A DNA stretch of 64,000 bases. Source: Diplolepis rosae (lineage: Eukaryota > Arthropoda > Insecta > Hymenoptera > Diplolepididae). Below are positions 45,563-56,869 of this stretch, piece after piece. Position 1 is the first letter of the stretch, and each line of letters begins with the position of its first letter. The translations under genes and the position numbers were made by a program. The notes beneath the pieces were generated by a model. It worked only from the letters and a program-made list of their open reading frames with translations. It ran no database searches and was not told where the DNA came from. The stretch is from contig JAPYXD010000680.1 in assembly GCA_030998225.1 (NCBI GenBank), positions 10,416,001 to 10,480,000 of the forward strand, written 5' to 3'.

Positions 45563-46860
45563 CGTCACTAAACTTTGTAAGTATCACCGCGGGTCGTCTA
45601 AAATACTTCGTCACACCCTGGACCCAGATTACCTCGGATCTGGTGGTGCTGACATGGTTACAAGGTTACAAAATACCTTTCTCAAGACCCGTATACCAGC
45701 ATAACCCTCCACGCGAGAATAAAATGTCGTTTAACGAAATAAATAAGATTGTTCTACTAGTTGACGAGTAATGTAGTAAGGGTGCAGTGCAAAAATGTAC
45801 CTACGTGGAAGATCAATTCGTTTCTCCAACATTTCTCGTTCCCAAACCTGATGGCACGAGTCGCTTTATCTTTAATTTGAAAAAACTTAACGAATTTATC
45901 GACCCCGTTCATTTCAAACTCGAAGATGGGAGAACTGTTTATAGAGTTTTGTTCCAAAATTGCTCAATGGCGACGCTTGACTTAAAAGATGCTTATTATT
46001 CAATTCCGTTTCACGAAAACCACAGGAAATATCTGCGTTTCTACTATAACGGTCAACTTTACGAATTTGAGTGTCTGCCTTTTGGGTTATATACAGCGCC
46101 ATACGTTTTTACAAAAACTATGAAACCTGTGGTCTCTTTTCTGCGTAAAAGAGGCATAACGATGGTCACCTATATCGATGACATTCTGTTCATAGAAAAA
46201 TCAGACAGGGCCTGTAGGTCCAATCTAGAAATTGCTAAGTCGTTATTCGAATATTTAGGGCTCCTTGTCAATCTTGAAAAATCTCAGATATCGCCACAAA
46301 AACTTTTTAAATTTCTCGGTTTTATCTACGACTCGGCTAAAATAGAAGTTAAACTTCCACAATTTAAAAAAGTGAAAATACAGTGTTTAGTTAAAGCATT
46401 TAAATTGGGGGAAAAGTCAAGAATTCTTAAATTCGCTAAAATGTTGGGTTTTTTGGTCTCGTGTTTTCCTGCTGTTAATTATGGTCCAGTGCACACTAAG
46501 GCATGTGAACGGTTGAAATTTAAAGCATTGCGAAAAATAATGAGAACTACAATGCGAAATTGACACTTGATAAAGAATCCTTCGCAGAACTCGAATGGTG
46601 GGGTAGAATTGGATTGCTAAATAACAGCCCAATTCGTAGATCACACTTCGATAATACAATTTTCTCGGACGCCTCTACTACGGGCTGGGGTATTTCTTGT
46701 AACGGCAAGTTGTCTCACGGTTTTTGGAAGCAACATGAAAGGTCCTTGAGTATTAACTATCTGGAACTTAATGCAGCCTTTTTAGGGCTCCAGTGTTTCG
46801 CCTCTGCTCTTAAAGATTGTAAAAAACTGCTTCGTATTCATAACACGACAGCTATTTTTT
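45563..46860 (+). pseudogene. DIRS-like reverse transcriptase and RNase H, 3'-truncated
   Basis: The polymerase leader (AGRLKYFVTPWTQITSDLVV, WLQGYKIPFSRPV) is followed by a 258-codon open frame (45787-46563) with FLVPKPDG, the first catalytic block MATLDLKDAYYSIPF, LPFGLYTAPYVFTK and the active-site YIDD box (residues 129-132 of that frame). It ends with LGFIYDSAK and the connection region. The next frame (46560-) holds an RNase H domain: FSDASTTGWG, SHGFW, INYLELNAAFLGLQCF and LLRIHNTTAI. Homology stops abruptly at about 46856, so the rest of RNase H, the methyltransferase-like part and the tyrosine recombinase expected in DIRS elements are missing. The domain order and motifs are those of DIRS/PAT-type elements, not LTR retroelements with integrase. 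Confidence 0.85.
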
Positions 46861-47381
46861 TTTTCTATGCATTCCCCCCTTTCTCATTAATATTACGAGT
46901 CTTACAAAAAATCAAGCAAGAAACAACCCAATATTCCAAGGATTTTTGATTCTAAAGTCAAAAATTGGGCGAAACTTTGAAAATTCTTAAGGGGGGAAAC
47001 CCATGTAAAAATTTCAAAAAATCGATTTTTTTTTGCAAAGAGCAACAAATTGAAGAAAATCAGTTTTTTGAAGACTCAAAAGGACTATTTCATGGACCTG
47101 GGATTGCAGATTAATCGGTAAGTAACTAAAACTGGTCGTTATACTGTACTAAAACTTTAAACGCGATTATTTCGACACTTTATTTTTAAAAACTTCTCGT
47201 GTTGTAACTGAAAAAATTATTACCGATTTGTCTGAAATTTTGAGAGGCTTTTCTCTACATTATTATCGGAAGAATAAACCCAAAATTTCAGATATTTCCC
47301 ATTAATAAAATACTTTATGGAGGTCAAAAATGTCGAAAAAGTAGTCCAAAATTCTAACTTATTTTTCAAAGGCTTCTTTTA

Positions 47382-48669
47382 CACTACCGTCGGAAATTGT
47401 ACGCACGGTGCTTGTGAGCGCTATTAAAAATCACTACTGACTTTGAATCACGACATCTCGGTGAAAAAATGAGATAGGGCATTTTCAAAAAAACAGTTAA
47501 AAAGCTTATGAAATTCCACGTCTAGCGATGCTCAACAAATATTTTTTTGACCTTCTGAAAATAATACAGCACGTGAGGAGTTGAAAAAAAAATTCAAGAT
47601 TTTCTCAAATTCTCTACCTCAACTTCAACTTTTTGCATGACCTAGGAAATTTTTTTCCAAAATCTGAAAATTATACGACATAAAGTCTGAAATATTATCT
47701 TCAATTTAAGCCAAGAAAACTTGAAAAATATTTATGGGTACCCGAGATCCGATTAAAAATGTTCAATCGTATCTGAGTTGAATTTCAATCGACGATCACG
47801 TTTCTCGGCCGGTTTGTTGCTCGCCTCCTTCGTTGAAGCAGGACCGAAATGGCCACGCACAAAGGTGGCGCTTAAGTGGAGCTCTCTTATATGTTCTTCG
47901 ATCCAAGAACGTGTTTCCTTTATTTCCTTTCCTTTCATTATTAGTTGATATTTACAATGACTGTTAAAATTTTTATTAATGTTCTAGTTTATAAGAATTT
48001 TAAGAAATAAAAAATGTTTACATATCATTGTTCTATTCGTTAATATGGGGATAATATTGGATTTAAATAATTTTTAATAATCACAAATAACAATAAGTAT
48101 TTTTTAAAATTTAGAATAATTAGAAATAAAAATTACTGATGAACAGAATCAAAAATACATATAAGAGGGTTCCACTTAAGCGCCACTTTTGTGCGTGGCC
48201 ATTTCGGTCCTGCCTCAACGAAGGGGGCGAGCAGCAAACCAGCCGAGAACCGTGATCGTCGATTAAAATTCAACACAGATACGATTGAACATTTTTAATC
48301 ATATCTCGGATAACCATGAATATTTTTCAAGTTTTCTTGGCGTAAATTAAAGATAAAATTTTATACTTTATGTCGTATAATTTTCAGATTTTGGAAAAAT
48401 TTTCCCTAGGTCATGCTAAAAGTTGAAATTGAGGTAGAGAATTTGAGAAAATCTTGAATTTTTTTTTTAACTCCTCACGTGCTGTATTATTTTCAGAAGG
48501 TCAAAAAAATATTTGTTGAGCATCACTAGACGTGGAATTTCATAAGCTTTTTAACTACTTTTTTGAAAATGCCCTATCTCATTTTTTCACCGAGATGTCG
48601 TGATTCAAAGTCAGTAGTGATTTTTAATAGCGCTCACAAGCACCGTGCGCACAATTTCCGACGGTAGTG
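47382..48669. mobile_element. TA-flanked 1.29-kb foldback with CACTACCGTCGG ends
   Basis: CACTACCGTCGGAAATTG starts after TA at 47380-47381, and its complement ends at 48669 before TA. Arms of about 550 bp (to about 47935, and from about 48120) match nearly throughout, including GGCCACGCACAAAGGTGGCG/CGCCACTTTTGTGCGTGGCC. The loop of about 190 bp is AT-rich. No transposase. TA sites point to Tc1/mariner mobilisation. Confidence 0.9.
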
Positions 48670-48809
48670 TATATTGAATTTTATGTCTTTTTATTGTGTT
48701 ATAGGTTTATCCTTCCCGTTAATATGTTATGAAAAGAAAGAAGTTTAATTTTTTTTAAATAATTTCGAGACATGTTTGTATTAATGTCTTCAGTTTTTAT
48801 CTTGACCCA

Positions 48810-49231
48810 AAAATAAATTCAATGTAGTTTATTTATTATTTTAAAGAATTTTATTGGCATTGGGTCATAATTTTTCATTAAAGAACAATGTTCAAGCAAA
48901 CATATCAAAAAATTTTTTAAAGGGGCAGAAAATATATTGTAGGGGTGAAAAAGGCAAACGTTTCGGCCACAAATGGGGGCCCTCTTCAGTGCCAAATTTA
49001 ATGTACTTAGTGTCTAAGCTGTAAACGTGCAAGAAAAGTTATTAGCACTAAGTACATTAAATTTGGCACTGAAGAGGGCCCCCATTTGTGGCCGAAACGT
49101 TTGCCTTTTTCACCCCTACAATATATTTTCTGCCCCTTTAAAAAATTTTTTGATATGTTTGTTTGAACATTGTTCTTTAATGAAAAATTTATGACCCAAT
49201 GCCAATATAAATAAACTACATTGAATTTAAT
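48810..49231. repeat. Foldback with paired hammerhead-like cores
   Basis: Arms 48810-49012 and 49045-49231 are nearly perfect reverse complements around a 32-bp loop. Each arm carries CTGAAGA, a GGGCC...GGCC stem, then GAAAC (plus strand 49069-49098; minus strand 48960-48989). These fit the order of conserved hammerhead-ribozyme core boxes (CUGANGA, stem II, GAAA), which are known in Penelope-like retroelement repeats. Stem III and the cleavage site were not established. Confidence 0.7.
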
Positions 49232-49473
49232 TTTTTTGTTTCAGACCGATGGTTAATGTGTGATAAATAGAGCACTTTTGGATCTCGTGCTGAAGACGAC
49301 AGACGAAAAATGATCCTAAGCCGCCATTTTGGGAGGAAAAAAAAATTTATACCTTGGAAAGGTTAAATAAAGTTATGTTAAAAACTTAAAACAATAAAAT
49401 TATTTTGTCACCTTCAAAAACATTTTTAAAATAGGACTGATTTTGAGGCGTTTACATGGACTTCACCCTTTAA

Positions 49474-50080
49474 GGCTAATAGCTGACCGTATTATGGGAA
49501 GGAACAGGCTCGATATAATGCATTAAAAAAGACTTTAATATTAATATTTAATCCTTTCTTTTTATTTTTTTGAATAGAAAAAGAATGAATGTATGCAGCA
49601 ATTGGTATTTTGTATTTCTCTAACATAATCGCGATATGTTCTCGGAGCAAATGACAGCTTACTCTTGGCTTGAAACATGACAACTCTGAATCGGTTTGCA
49701 GGTCGTATCGGTCAGCGCCGCGTAGTTTTCAACACTCGGTTCGCTGGGGCGTGACTGAAGCGTTGGATAGATCGGAACACGTTGAGAATTTTCAGCGTGT
49801 CCCGCTTCCAACGAGGCGATATGAACATCGCATCGTTGTGACTCGAGGGAGAGCAAGAGAGGAAATGAGAGAGTAAGAGTGGGTTTGTACACACAACAAC
49901 GCGAAGTTGTTCAGGGTTGTATAGAATAGGATAGGTGGGGCCGTTATTAATCTGGTGTCGAGTTGAGCACAAAGTTATATAGGAGCTCAGGAAATGAAAC
50001 ACGAGAAACCTCCCTGATCCTCCCCCCAATCCCCTTTAGCCCCACGCTTAACCGGTCTCAACCCCCTTCTGTCTCCGCAG
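49474..50080. other. Intergenic or intronic DNA, GC-richer from 49680
   Basis: From 49680 onward G+C rises and short frames open on both strands without recognisable content. The interval ends in a branchpoint-like CTTAAC (50047-50052), a pyrimidine tract and the acceptor CCGCAG at 50080, consistent with the 3' end of an intron. Confidence 0.35.
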
Positions 50081-50327
50081 TCCTATGCTGTTCAACTTTG
50101 AATGTATTACCGGACCACCACCTCCGGTCAGATGGAGATATAACAATCAACGACACACGAGCCACGGGCCTATGGAGACATGCATATTTATGTCTTTCGA
50201 CTATTTGAAATTCCTGACAACACTCGGATGTCTTTCCTCAATTTTTATAAATTGTAGACAACAAGAGTATTTGAAGAATAATGCCGAGGATTTTATTCTG
50301 TATCTTATTGGAGAAAGATTAAACTGA
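50081..50327 (+). CDS. Candidate terminal exon, unknown protein
   Basis: A strong 3' splice site (pyrimidine tract CCCCCTTCTGTCTCCGCAG) precedes an 82-codon frame from 50081 (phase 2) to TGA at 50325-50327. AATAAA follows at 50392-50397. The peptide starts PMLFNFECITGPPPPVRWRY, faintly reminiscent of an immunoglobulin-domain start (C..G.PPP.V.W), but the second half lacks the expected YxC motif, so the family is not assigned. A second frame over the first 130 bp is also open. Upstream exons were not found. Chance cannot be excluded; acceptor, stop and poly(A) signal together are the main support. Confidence 0.3.
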
Positions 50328-50865
50328 GAACATTTTTTCGGGGAGAAAATATATTCAATGGAGTGAAATGCTAATTAGTTATTATTTTTTGAATAAACTT
50401 ACGTACTGTAAATGCAATTACCGACGTCACGTGGTCCAGTTGATCCATGGAAATTTTTTTTGCTTTTTTTTGAAATTTCTTTTGGCGATCTAAATGAACA
50501 TACAACTGCGAACTTTTCAGCACATATTTATTCATATTTGAAGCACACTTTAACATTTTTTCAGTCCGAAATCGTTTCTCATTGCTGAACTATACGGCAA
50601 CTTAGCCACTCATCTCTAAAAAAAGGTTTTGCGGTGACCAAGATTGCAAGCGTTCTGCTTATCTGAAACAAAAAAATCAAGCGGCATTTTAATCTGTGAA
50701 ATAAGAACTAGTTTTTGAACTAGGATCTTTAAAAAATGTTGAACATTAAATTTTCGGCATGTTATTGAATATTTTTTTGTGAATTTTGATGTTTTTTTAC
50801 GACTTCTCCAATATAAAAAAAAACGGCTCAATGAATTAGAATTATCCTAGTTCGGCTTATGTCTA

Positions 50866-51095
50866 CTCTCTAAATCTGAATCAGTCAAATTTTCACTGAT
50901 TCAATCAGTGAAAAAATATTTTTCACTGTTAAATCAGTCAAATTTCACTGATTATTTCAGTGAAAATATGAATCAGTCAAAATCTACTGATTATCAGTGA
51001 AATTTGACTGATTTACAGTAACCTCTTTTCAGCTATTTGAATCAGTCAAATTTCACTGATAATCAGTAGATTTTGACTGATTCAAATTTAGAGAG
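50866..51095. mobile_element. Short MITE of the ATCAGT family
   Basis: CTCTCTAAATCTGAATCAGT at the left and the complement at the right (GACTGATTCAAATTTAGAG). The 230 bp are packed with AATCAGTCAAATTTCACTGA-type inverted words. It differs from copies 6406 and 53577 in having CAGTCAAA instead of CAGTGAA at the ends, so it is a sister subfamily. TA is present on the left only. Confidence 0.75.
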
Positions 51096-51097
51096 GC

Positions 51098-51595
51098 AGA
51101 CAAAAATAGGCATATTTTGTGATTTTTTTCAGCGAAACCGAAATAAATCGACATTACAAAATAGGGTTTTTATTATACGTGTAATTCACTGTAAAAAATA
51201 ATTTTCTTTAAAGCGATAGATGTCAAAATGGTGACTGTGCAGCATTTTTCCGATGACGCCTTTATTTTTGGAAGGTCCACGATCAGTGAAACAGCTTCTG
51301 TAATTTTTGAGTTATGATCAGTCACTGAAGTTTTTTCGATTACGCATAAGAATAGCTATGTACAGTTAAAATTTCAAGTGAATAGGATGAAATTTTTTTG
51401 AGTAATATGTCAGACTGACTTGAAAATTGCAGTTATGGGATAAACGCGTTTCAAGCTTTAAGCAGTAGAAAATCATAATTATTATAATCATTTTGTACAG
51501 TCAATTACACGGATAATAAAAACTCTATTCTGTAATCTCGATTTATTTCATGGTTCCGCTGGATAAAATTCACAAAATATGTCTGGCCTAATCCT
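51098..51595. repeat. Foldback element adjoining the MITE
   Basis: CAGACAAAAATAGGCATATT and AATAAATCGACATTACAAAA at the left are mirrored by the complement of TTCTGTAATCTCGATTTATT and AAAATATGTCTGGCC at the right. The interior contains AGTTAAAATTTCAAGT (51365-51380) and GGATGAAA, also found in the TTAA MITE at 15341. Confidence 0.7.
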
Positions 51596-53576
51596 TTAGA
51601 TAAAATCCACTAAATTATGTCTGTCTGGTCGTATATGTTTATAATTGTATAATTCTTTTTTTCAAAGAAAACTATTTTTGGGTTTACAAAGATTTATTAC
51701 TATACATTTTATTTAATGCATTTTACTATGCATTTTTACTATGCATTTTATTTAATTTTACAGATTTTTAACTTGCTATTTCATTTCGCATGACAATGGG
51801 GTTACACAAATTTAAATGCGGATAAGGCAGGAATCTAATCACGTGGTCCGGTTGGAGCATATTTTTTCAAATCAATAAACATGCTTTTGCTTAAATGTTA
51901 TAGATTTAATAGCATTTTTTTTTCTCATTGTAATAATTGATATGGTAATCAAAAGAAATGATAGGAATGGAACAACTAATTGGATTTATAATATTTAACT
52001 GTGAATAAGTTCATTAATCTCATCACAAAAGGTATACAATTTGTACACACATTGTTTTTTATGTAACATATCTCCACTTTTTATGAACTACTAAATTCGA
52101 GAAAGAACGACTTTTCAATTATTTCTGTCTGTCTAACGTAGCTGTCAGTATTTTATCTTATCGCTTTTTCTACCTAAATCTTAAATCCGTAATTTTATAA
52201 ATGAAAAGTTAATTTTTATTCAAAAATGACATCACATAGTAAAAAGGACTTATGGATCATTTTTGTATAACTTTCTCAAGTAAAAAACCTTAATGCTCAG
52301 CTTTTTTCCCGTCATTTCTAATTTCTCAAGAAAACGAAAATTTTATTTATTCTTCAAACCATTTTTTTAAAGCCGAGTCTCGTGATCAAAACGTATTTTT
52401 AAAAGTAATATTAACTTTAAAGGAATTAAATTTAGTACGACAATATTGTAAAATTTACTTCAGTCTGATAACTTTTAATCTCTAAATTATGTAAAGAAAA
52501 TAATTTTTTTTTAAATATTAAAGTGAATGAAGAAACAGTCTTGAATGAATTAGTTAATTAGATAAATCGAATGATCGTTCCATTTCTATCAAAGTTTGGA
52601 TACTATAATTAACTTTATACCCATTTCGCTCCATTCCTTCATTATTAAAGTCTCACCGATTTTATTATTCTATAAATTCACTATAATCTACAAAAATCCG
52701 TGAATTTTGAGTTCTTTTATGCATGTTAAGTTTACTTAATGAATTAAAAGTGAATCTCACTAAATACTGGTTGCTAAATAGCTCAAGGAATAAAATATGT
52801 ATACAGTATGGAGCCACTCCCTTTAACTGCCCTCATTTCGTTCGCGCATGAAAACTTTATCTAAACACTAATTCACAGGAAGCCAAATAAATTAACAATG
52901 TCCTTAATATCACCACATTCTCGTATAGATTCCTTTGATGAGAGGGTGGAGAAAGGGGGTGTGTACAGGCCTAAATTAATTGGCTTTTCGGGAACGGGAC
53001 GTGGCTTTGAGGGTTGGACATAAAACACCAAATTGACGAACTAGTCGGTCAGAGTTGAAAGCAATGGCTACAAATAAAGTATGTGGAGTGTGATTAAAAC
53101 TCCGTTAGCTTGGACTCCATGTACGAAATACTTAAGTTACAGTACCTAACTTCTGGGTAGCTCATTCATATATATTTTACAGAAACAAAAACTTTATGTT
53201 CCTTTAGTTCTGTTACGACCTTGATTGCTCTTTATATATAATACAAAAACTCTGGAATTTACTGGCACTGATTATCCTGTAATTTTCGTGATTTCCTTAA
53301 TGACCTTTATATTCTACTTACACCGAGAAAAATGGGTCTTAATTTTTAATACATGCTACTTACCAAAGGTTACTATTCAAGTCATAATTTCCAACCAAAA
53401 AAATGAGTTAAAAACGATACTTTGTATTTTGTTTTTTTTACCTCTGTGAATCATAATTTTGGACCAATAAAATATCTGAAAATACTGTTTGCATGAATTA
53501 ATAGAATGTGTTGAGTAATATATATTAAATTATTTTCATCAGTATTTTTGACAGAACAAAGTAACAGAAAAGGCTA
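51596..53576. other. Intergenic DNA, no gene seen
   Basis: About 2 kb, mostly AT-rich. 52800-53120 has more balanced composition (AGGCCTAAATTAATTGGC, CGGGAACGGGACGTGGC) and could be conserved non-coding DNA, but nothing is identifiable. Confidence 0.45.
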
Positions 53577-54041
53577 CTCTCTGAACCTGAATCAGTGAAA
53601 TAGTCACTGATTATATCAGTGACAATATATCAACTGATGAATCAGTGCCCTGATTTGATTTCACTGAGGAATCAGTGAACGCGCGACGTGAACATAACTT
53701 TTGAATCCGATTAAAACGATTAAAGTATAACAACGGATCTTTAATTTTTAAGTATACATAATATAATTATGCACAATAATAATTAAGGTATATTATAATA
53801 ATTACGTAATTTCTTTTTAGTGTTATTTAACCTAAAATAAACGTGTTCATCGATCATTAAAATATATTGCTGCTTTTATTATTCCCACCTGAAGAAATCA
53901 CTGATTCTATAAGTGGGTTCAATCTATTTCATTGATTCATTAGTCGAATTTCACTGATTCTCAGTGAAAGACTTATAGCTGCGGCTATCAGTGAATAGTC
54001 ACTGCGAATCAGTGGCCGTTCACTGATTCAGGTTTAGAGAG
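53577..54041. mobile_element. TA-flanked MITE of the ATCAGTGA family, copy 2
   Basis: CTCTCTGAACCTGAATCAG and its inverted counterpart (CTGATTCAGGTTTAGAGAG) within TA. It is 465 bp against 402 bp for copy 1, partly because of extra ATCAGTG words near 53640-53680. Sequence is highly similar to 6406-6807. Confidence 0.88.
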
Positions 54042-54129
54042 TATTCAAAACATGGTATAAAACATCAACTTTTGTTGTTGGAAGCCGCAATTTTCAGAAG
54101 CAATTATACCTCAATGACATCATAAAATA

Positions 54130-54569
54130 CACCCGAGATTCCCTATAACGAGATTCCCTGTAACGAAACCTCTCTTTAACGAGCGCGTCACGCCTCCCTA
54201 TAACGAGCAGACGATCGACCCCTCTTCCCCCACTACTACGGAATGAAGCGCACTCGAATTTGAAAAAGTAATCAATGAGTTTGATGGCTTTTATTACAAA
54301 TTAATGAATTAATCACAAATTTTTAGTATTTTCAGTACATACCGTCAAATAAGTTAATTCCATGTTCAATACTCACAGAAATCTTTTTTATACGCTTTTA
54401 ACTATGTAAATAAATTATTCACATAGCCTCACTGACAGACTGACTGCGCGCATTATATAATGCGCATAACAGCGCGTAGCAACAAGTAGGATACGGAGGG
54501 GATCCCTCTCGCACTCGTTACAGAGAGGTCTCCGATGCTCGAGCTTCTCGTTACAGGGAATCTCGAGTG
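54130..54569. mobile_element. TA-flanked 440-bp MITE with CACTCGAGATTCCC ends
   Basis: Left CACCCGAGATTCCCTATAAC, right end the complement of CACTCGAGATTCCCTGTAAC, TA on both sides. Repeated TAACGAG/CTCGTTA words lie inside each end. Probably pogo-like non-autonomous; no coding frame. Confidence 0.8.
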
Positions 54570-54949
54570 TAGAGATTTTGAAGATAGCAATCTTTAGTGT
54601 TATTTTTAAGTAGCATACTGAAAAAAAATGTAATTGAATTTTTAGCATGCGTATTTACCATCATTTAAAAGGAGATGCTATTGATTTAAATAAATTTGTT
54701 AAAAACTTTATAGCGTCATAGTTGAACTAACTTGTATTATTATTGGTTTAACTATGGCAGTGTTATTTTAAATAGTTTTTAATTTCGAAAGAAAATGAAA
54801 ATTCACAGTAGCATTTTTTCTCAATATATTTTTTTCTCGAATTGTTTTAGTGAAAGGGTGGCAAATTTCATCTTGAATGAGATGATCCATCAACCCTTTG
54901 AATTCTATCCAATAGTTCTTTCATCGAAATGTGGTCTCTATATGTATTC

Positions 54950-55463
54950 TTAGCAGGGACTACAGAAATGATATCCAAAAATACAGATGTTTAACGATTT
55001 TCAAGATATGAAGGAAATAACTTTCAAAATATTGAATTTGTTTTGAAGCCGATAGCGAAACCTTTTGAGAAAAAAATTGAGAAAGCAGGTCATTTCTTAT
55101 ACGGTTACAAATAATCATCAATAATTTTTGCCGTACCTCGTATAATTTGGCGGGAAAATAGAATTTTTTATTTTTATAAGAACCTTCTTTATGGATAAAA
55201 TCAGGACCATTGGTAAAAAATCTCTGGTTAACTAACTTGTCCTTTCTTTTTGGGCCTTTAAAAAGTGTGCCAAATTTCAATCAAATCCGATAATTCTATT
55301 GAGAGTTATCGTGTCCACAGACACCGGACAGACAACAGACAGACACTTTCACAAAAGTCGTTTTTTCTGAGTCAAGGGGTCTCAATACATAAAGATTTGA
55401 TAAAAGTTCCCAAAGTAAATTTTCACATGAAACCAATACCTCCTCATGTGATGAGAATGTAAG
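54950..55463 (-). mobile_element. Dispersed element family A, copy 4 (partial)
   Basis: Reverse-oriented relative of 1702-2170. The end CATGTGATGAGAATGT is at 55444-55459, with GAGTCAAGGGGTCTCAATAC and the TCTGTC/CAGACA microsatellite followed by CAATCAAATCCGATAATTCT. It fades near 54950. Confidence 0.65.
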
Positions 55464-56869
55464 AAGAAGAATCCAAAAGAGACCTGAATTGACTAGAATT
55501 TTTTATAGTAATCAAATGATCATTTTTCTGCAATTTTCGCAAATTTCTCGGTGATTGCGAAATAAGAACAATTTAATAGATGTTGAAAAGACACATATTT
55601 TAAATTTTGTCTGAACGAAAACGCTTGACTAGTTCAGGAGTTATGTGTCCTGACGCATATTTGTGTTAACGGGCGTTAAAGGCTTAAAAGTTTCAATCGG
55701 ATAAAAGTTATACATTTTTGATGGTCGAAATCGATAAACAAATTTGATTTGTCAAATCAAGTCAAGTAATAAATTATTCTACTGCACGAATACAGATTTC
55801 AAGTACATAAAATAATATTTATATTTCCGAATAACTATATATCCAAATTTTTATTTCTCTGAATCATTATTTGACATCTTTTTCATGATACAATATCAAT
55901 ATTCAACCTAATTTTTATTTATCCCAATCATCATTTGTCGTAATTTTCATATTTTCGAATTACTATTTCTCTTAATTTCCATCTCACTGAATTTTTATAT
56001 TACAGAAAAACCATTAGATCTATAACACATCGGGCCGAAAATTAACGGCGCCAAAGTCAAATGTAGCTTATCCGAATTTATTGATAATTTAAATAAAAAA
56101 TTTCATAGTAGGAATTAAGAGAAATAGTAATTCGGAAATATAAACATTAAGGTATGTGATGAATCGAAAATATAAAAATTAGAGCAATTGGTAATTCGGT
56201 ACCATGAATTTTGGTAAAATAAATTCTAGGAAATGCAGGATTTGGGGAATATTCATGCGCCCCGTGATAGGGTAATCGATAGTGTCGTTATTTTGCGTGC
56301 CTTAGGTTTAGTGTTCGAATCATCAGACAGCGTTGCGTGTGAAATTTTAATTGTTATATAAGCGTTAAAAGTTTAAATTATTGATCTATAAATATGTCTC
56401 TGAATCAGTCATGTACTTAGTAATTAAATAATTTTTATCAATATTTTTGCAAACTTTGTGTGTTAGTCATGTCAGTGCACAACGACCAAATGATAATGGA
56501 AAGCCGATATAAAGTCAAAGTTAAATTGTTTCGCGCCAGTATCATGACAGTTTCGGTACAGTACAGTTGCTAGTTGCAAACGGTGTAATCTTTTGGAGTT
56601 TTACCAGTAAATTGCTAGACTTATCACCTGTATTGCGTCAGTACCCCGGCAACACTGGCAATTCTGACTTGGTATTGACGTGGTTCAATGCCATTTGTAA
56701 ATTTTCACTTAGGTACGTAGACCACAAATCTTGTGCATTTAATATCTAGAGTGGGATTAAAGCACTTTCCCATGTATCGTTCCGTCTATGAAATTGCAAT
56801 CATTAGTCTTTATGGAATTTTCTAGACTCGACTTTACCTTCAACACCGATATCTTGGGTTCTTCGGAGA
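55464..56869. other. AT-rich DNA with a small foldback
   Basis: CGAATTACTATTTCTCTTAA (about 55954-55973) is repeated inverted at about 56115-56134 with flanking similarity, giving a foldback of roughly 55840-56220. The remaining DNA holds no recognisable gene. Confidence 0.5.

Larger units (their letters stand above)
46987..49473. mobile_element. TTAA-flanked element hosting two nested foldbacks
   Basis: The left end TTAAGGGGGGAAACCCATGT and the right end ACATGGACTTCACCCTTTAA are inverted (CCATGTAAA/TTTACATGG). Outer sequences 46987-47380 and 48672-49473 are separated by the 47382-48669 element; a further foldback sits at 48810-49231. The element lies just beyond the breakpoint of the DIRS copy. 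Confidence 0.65.

Noticed and set aside
54415..54648. 77-codon minus-strand frame
   Set aside because: Overlaps the end of a MITE and has no recognisable content.
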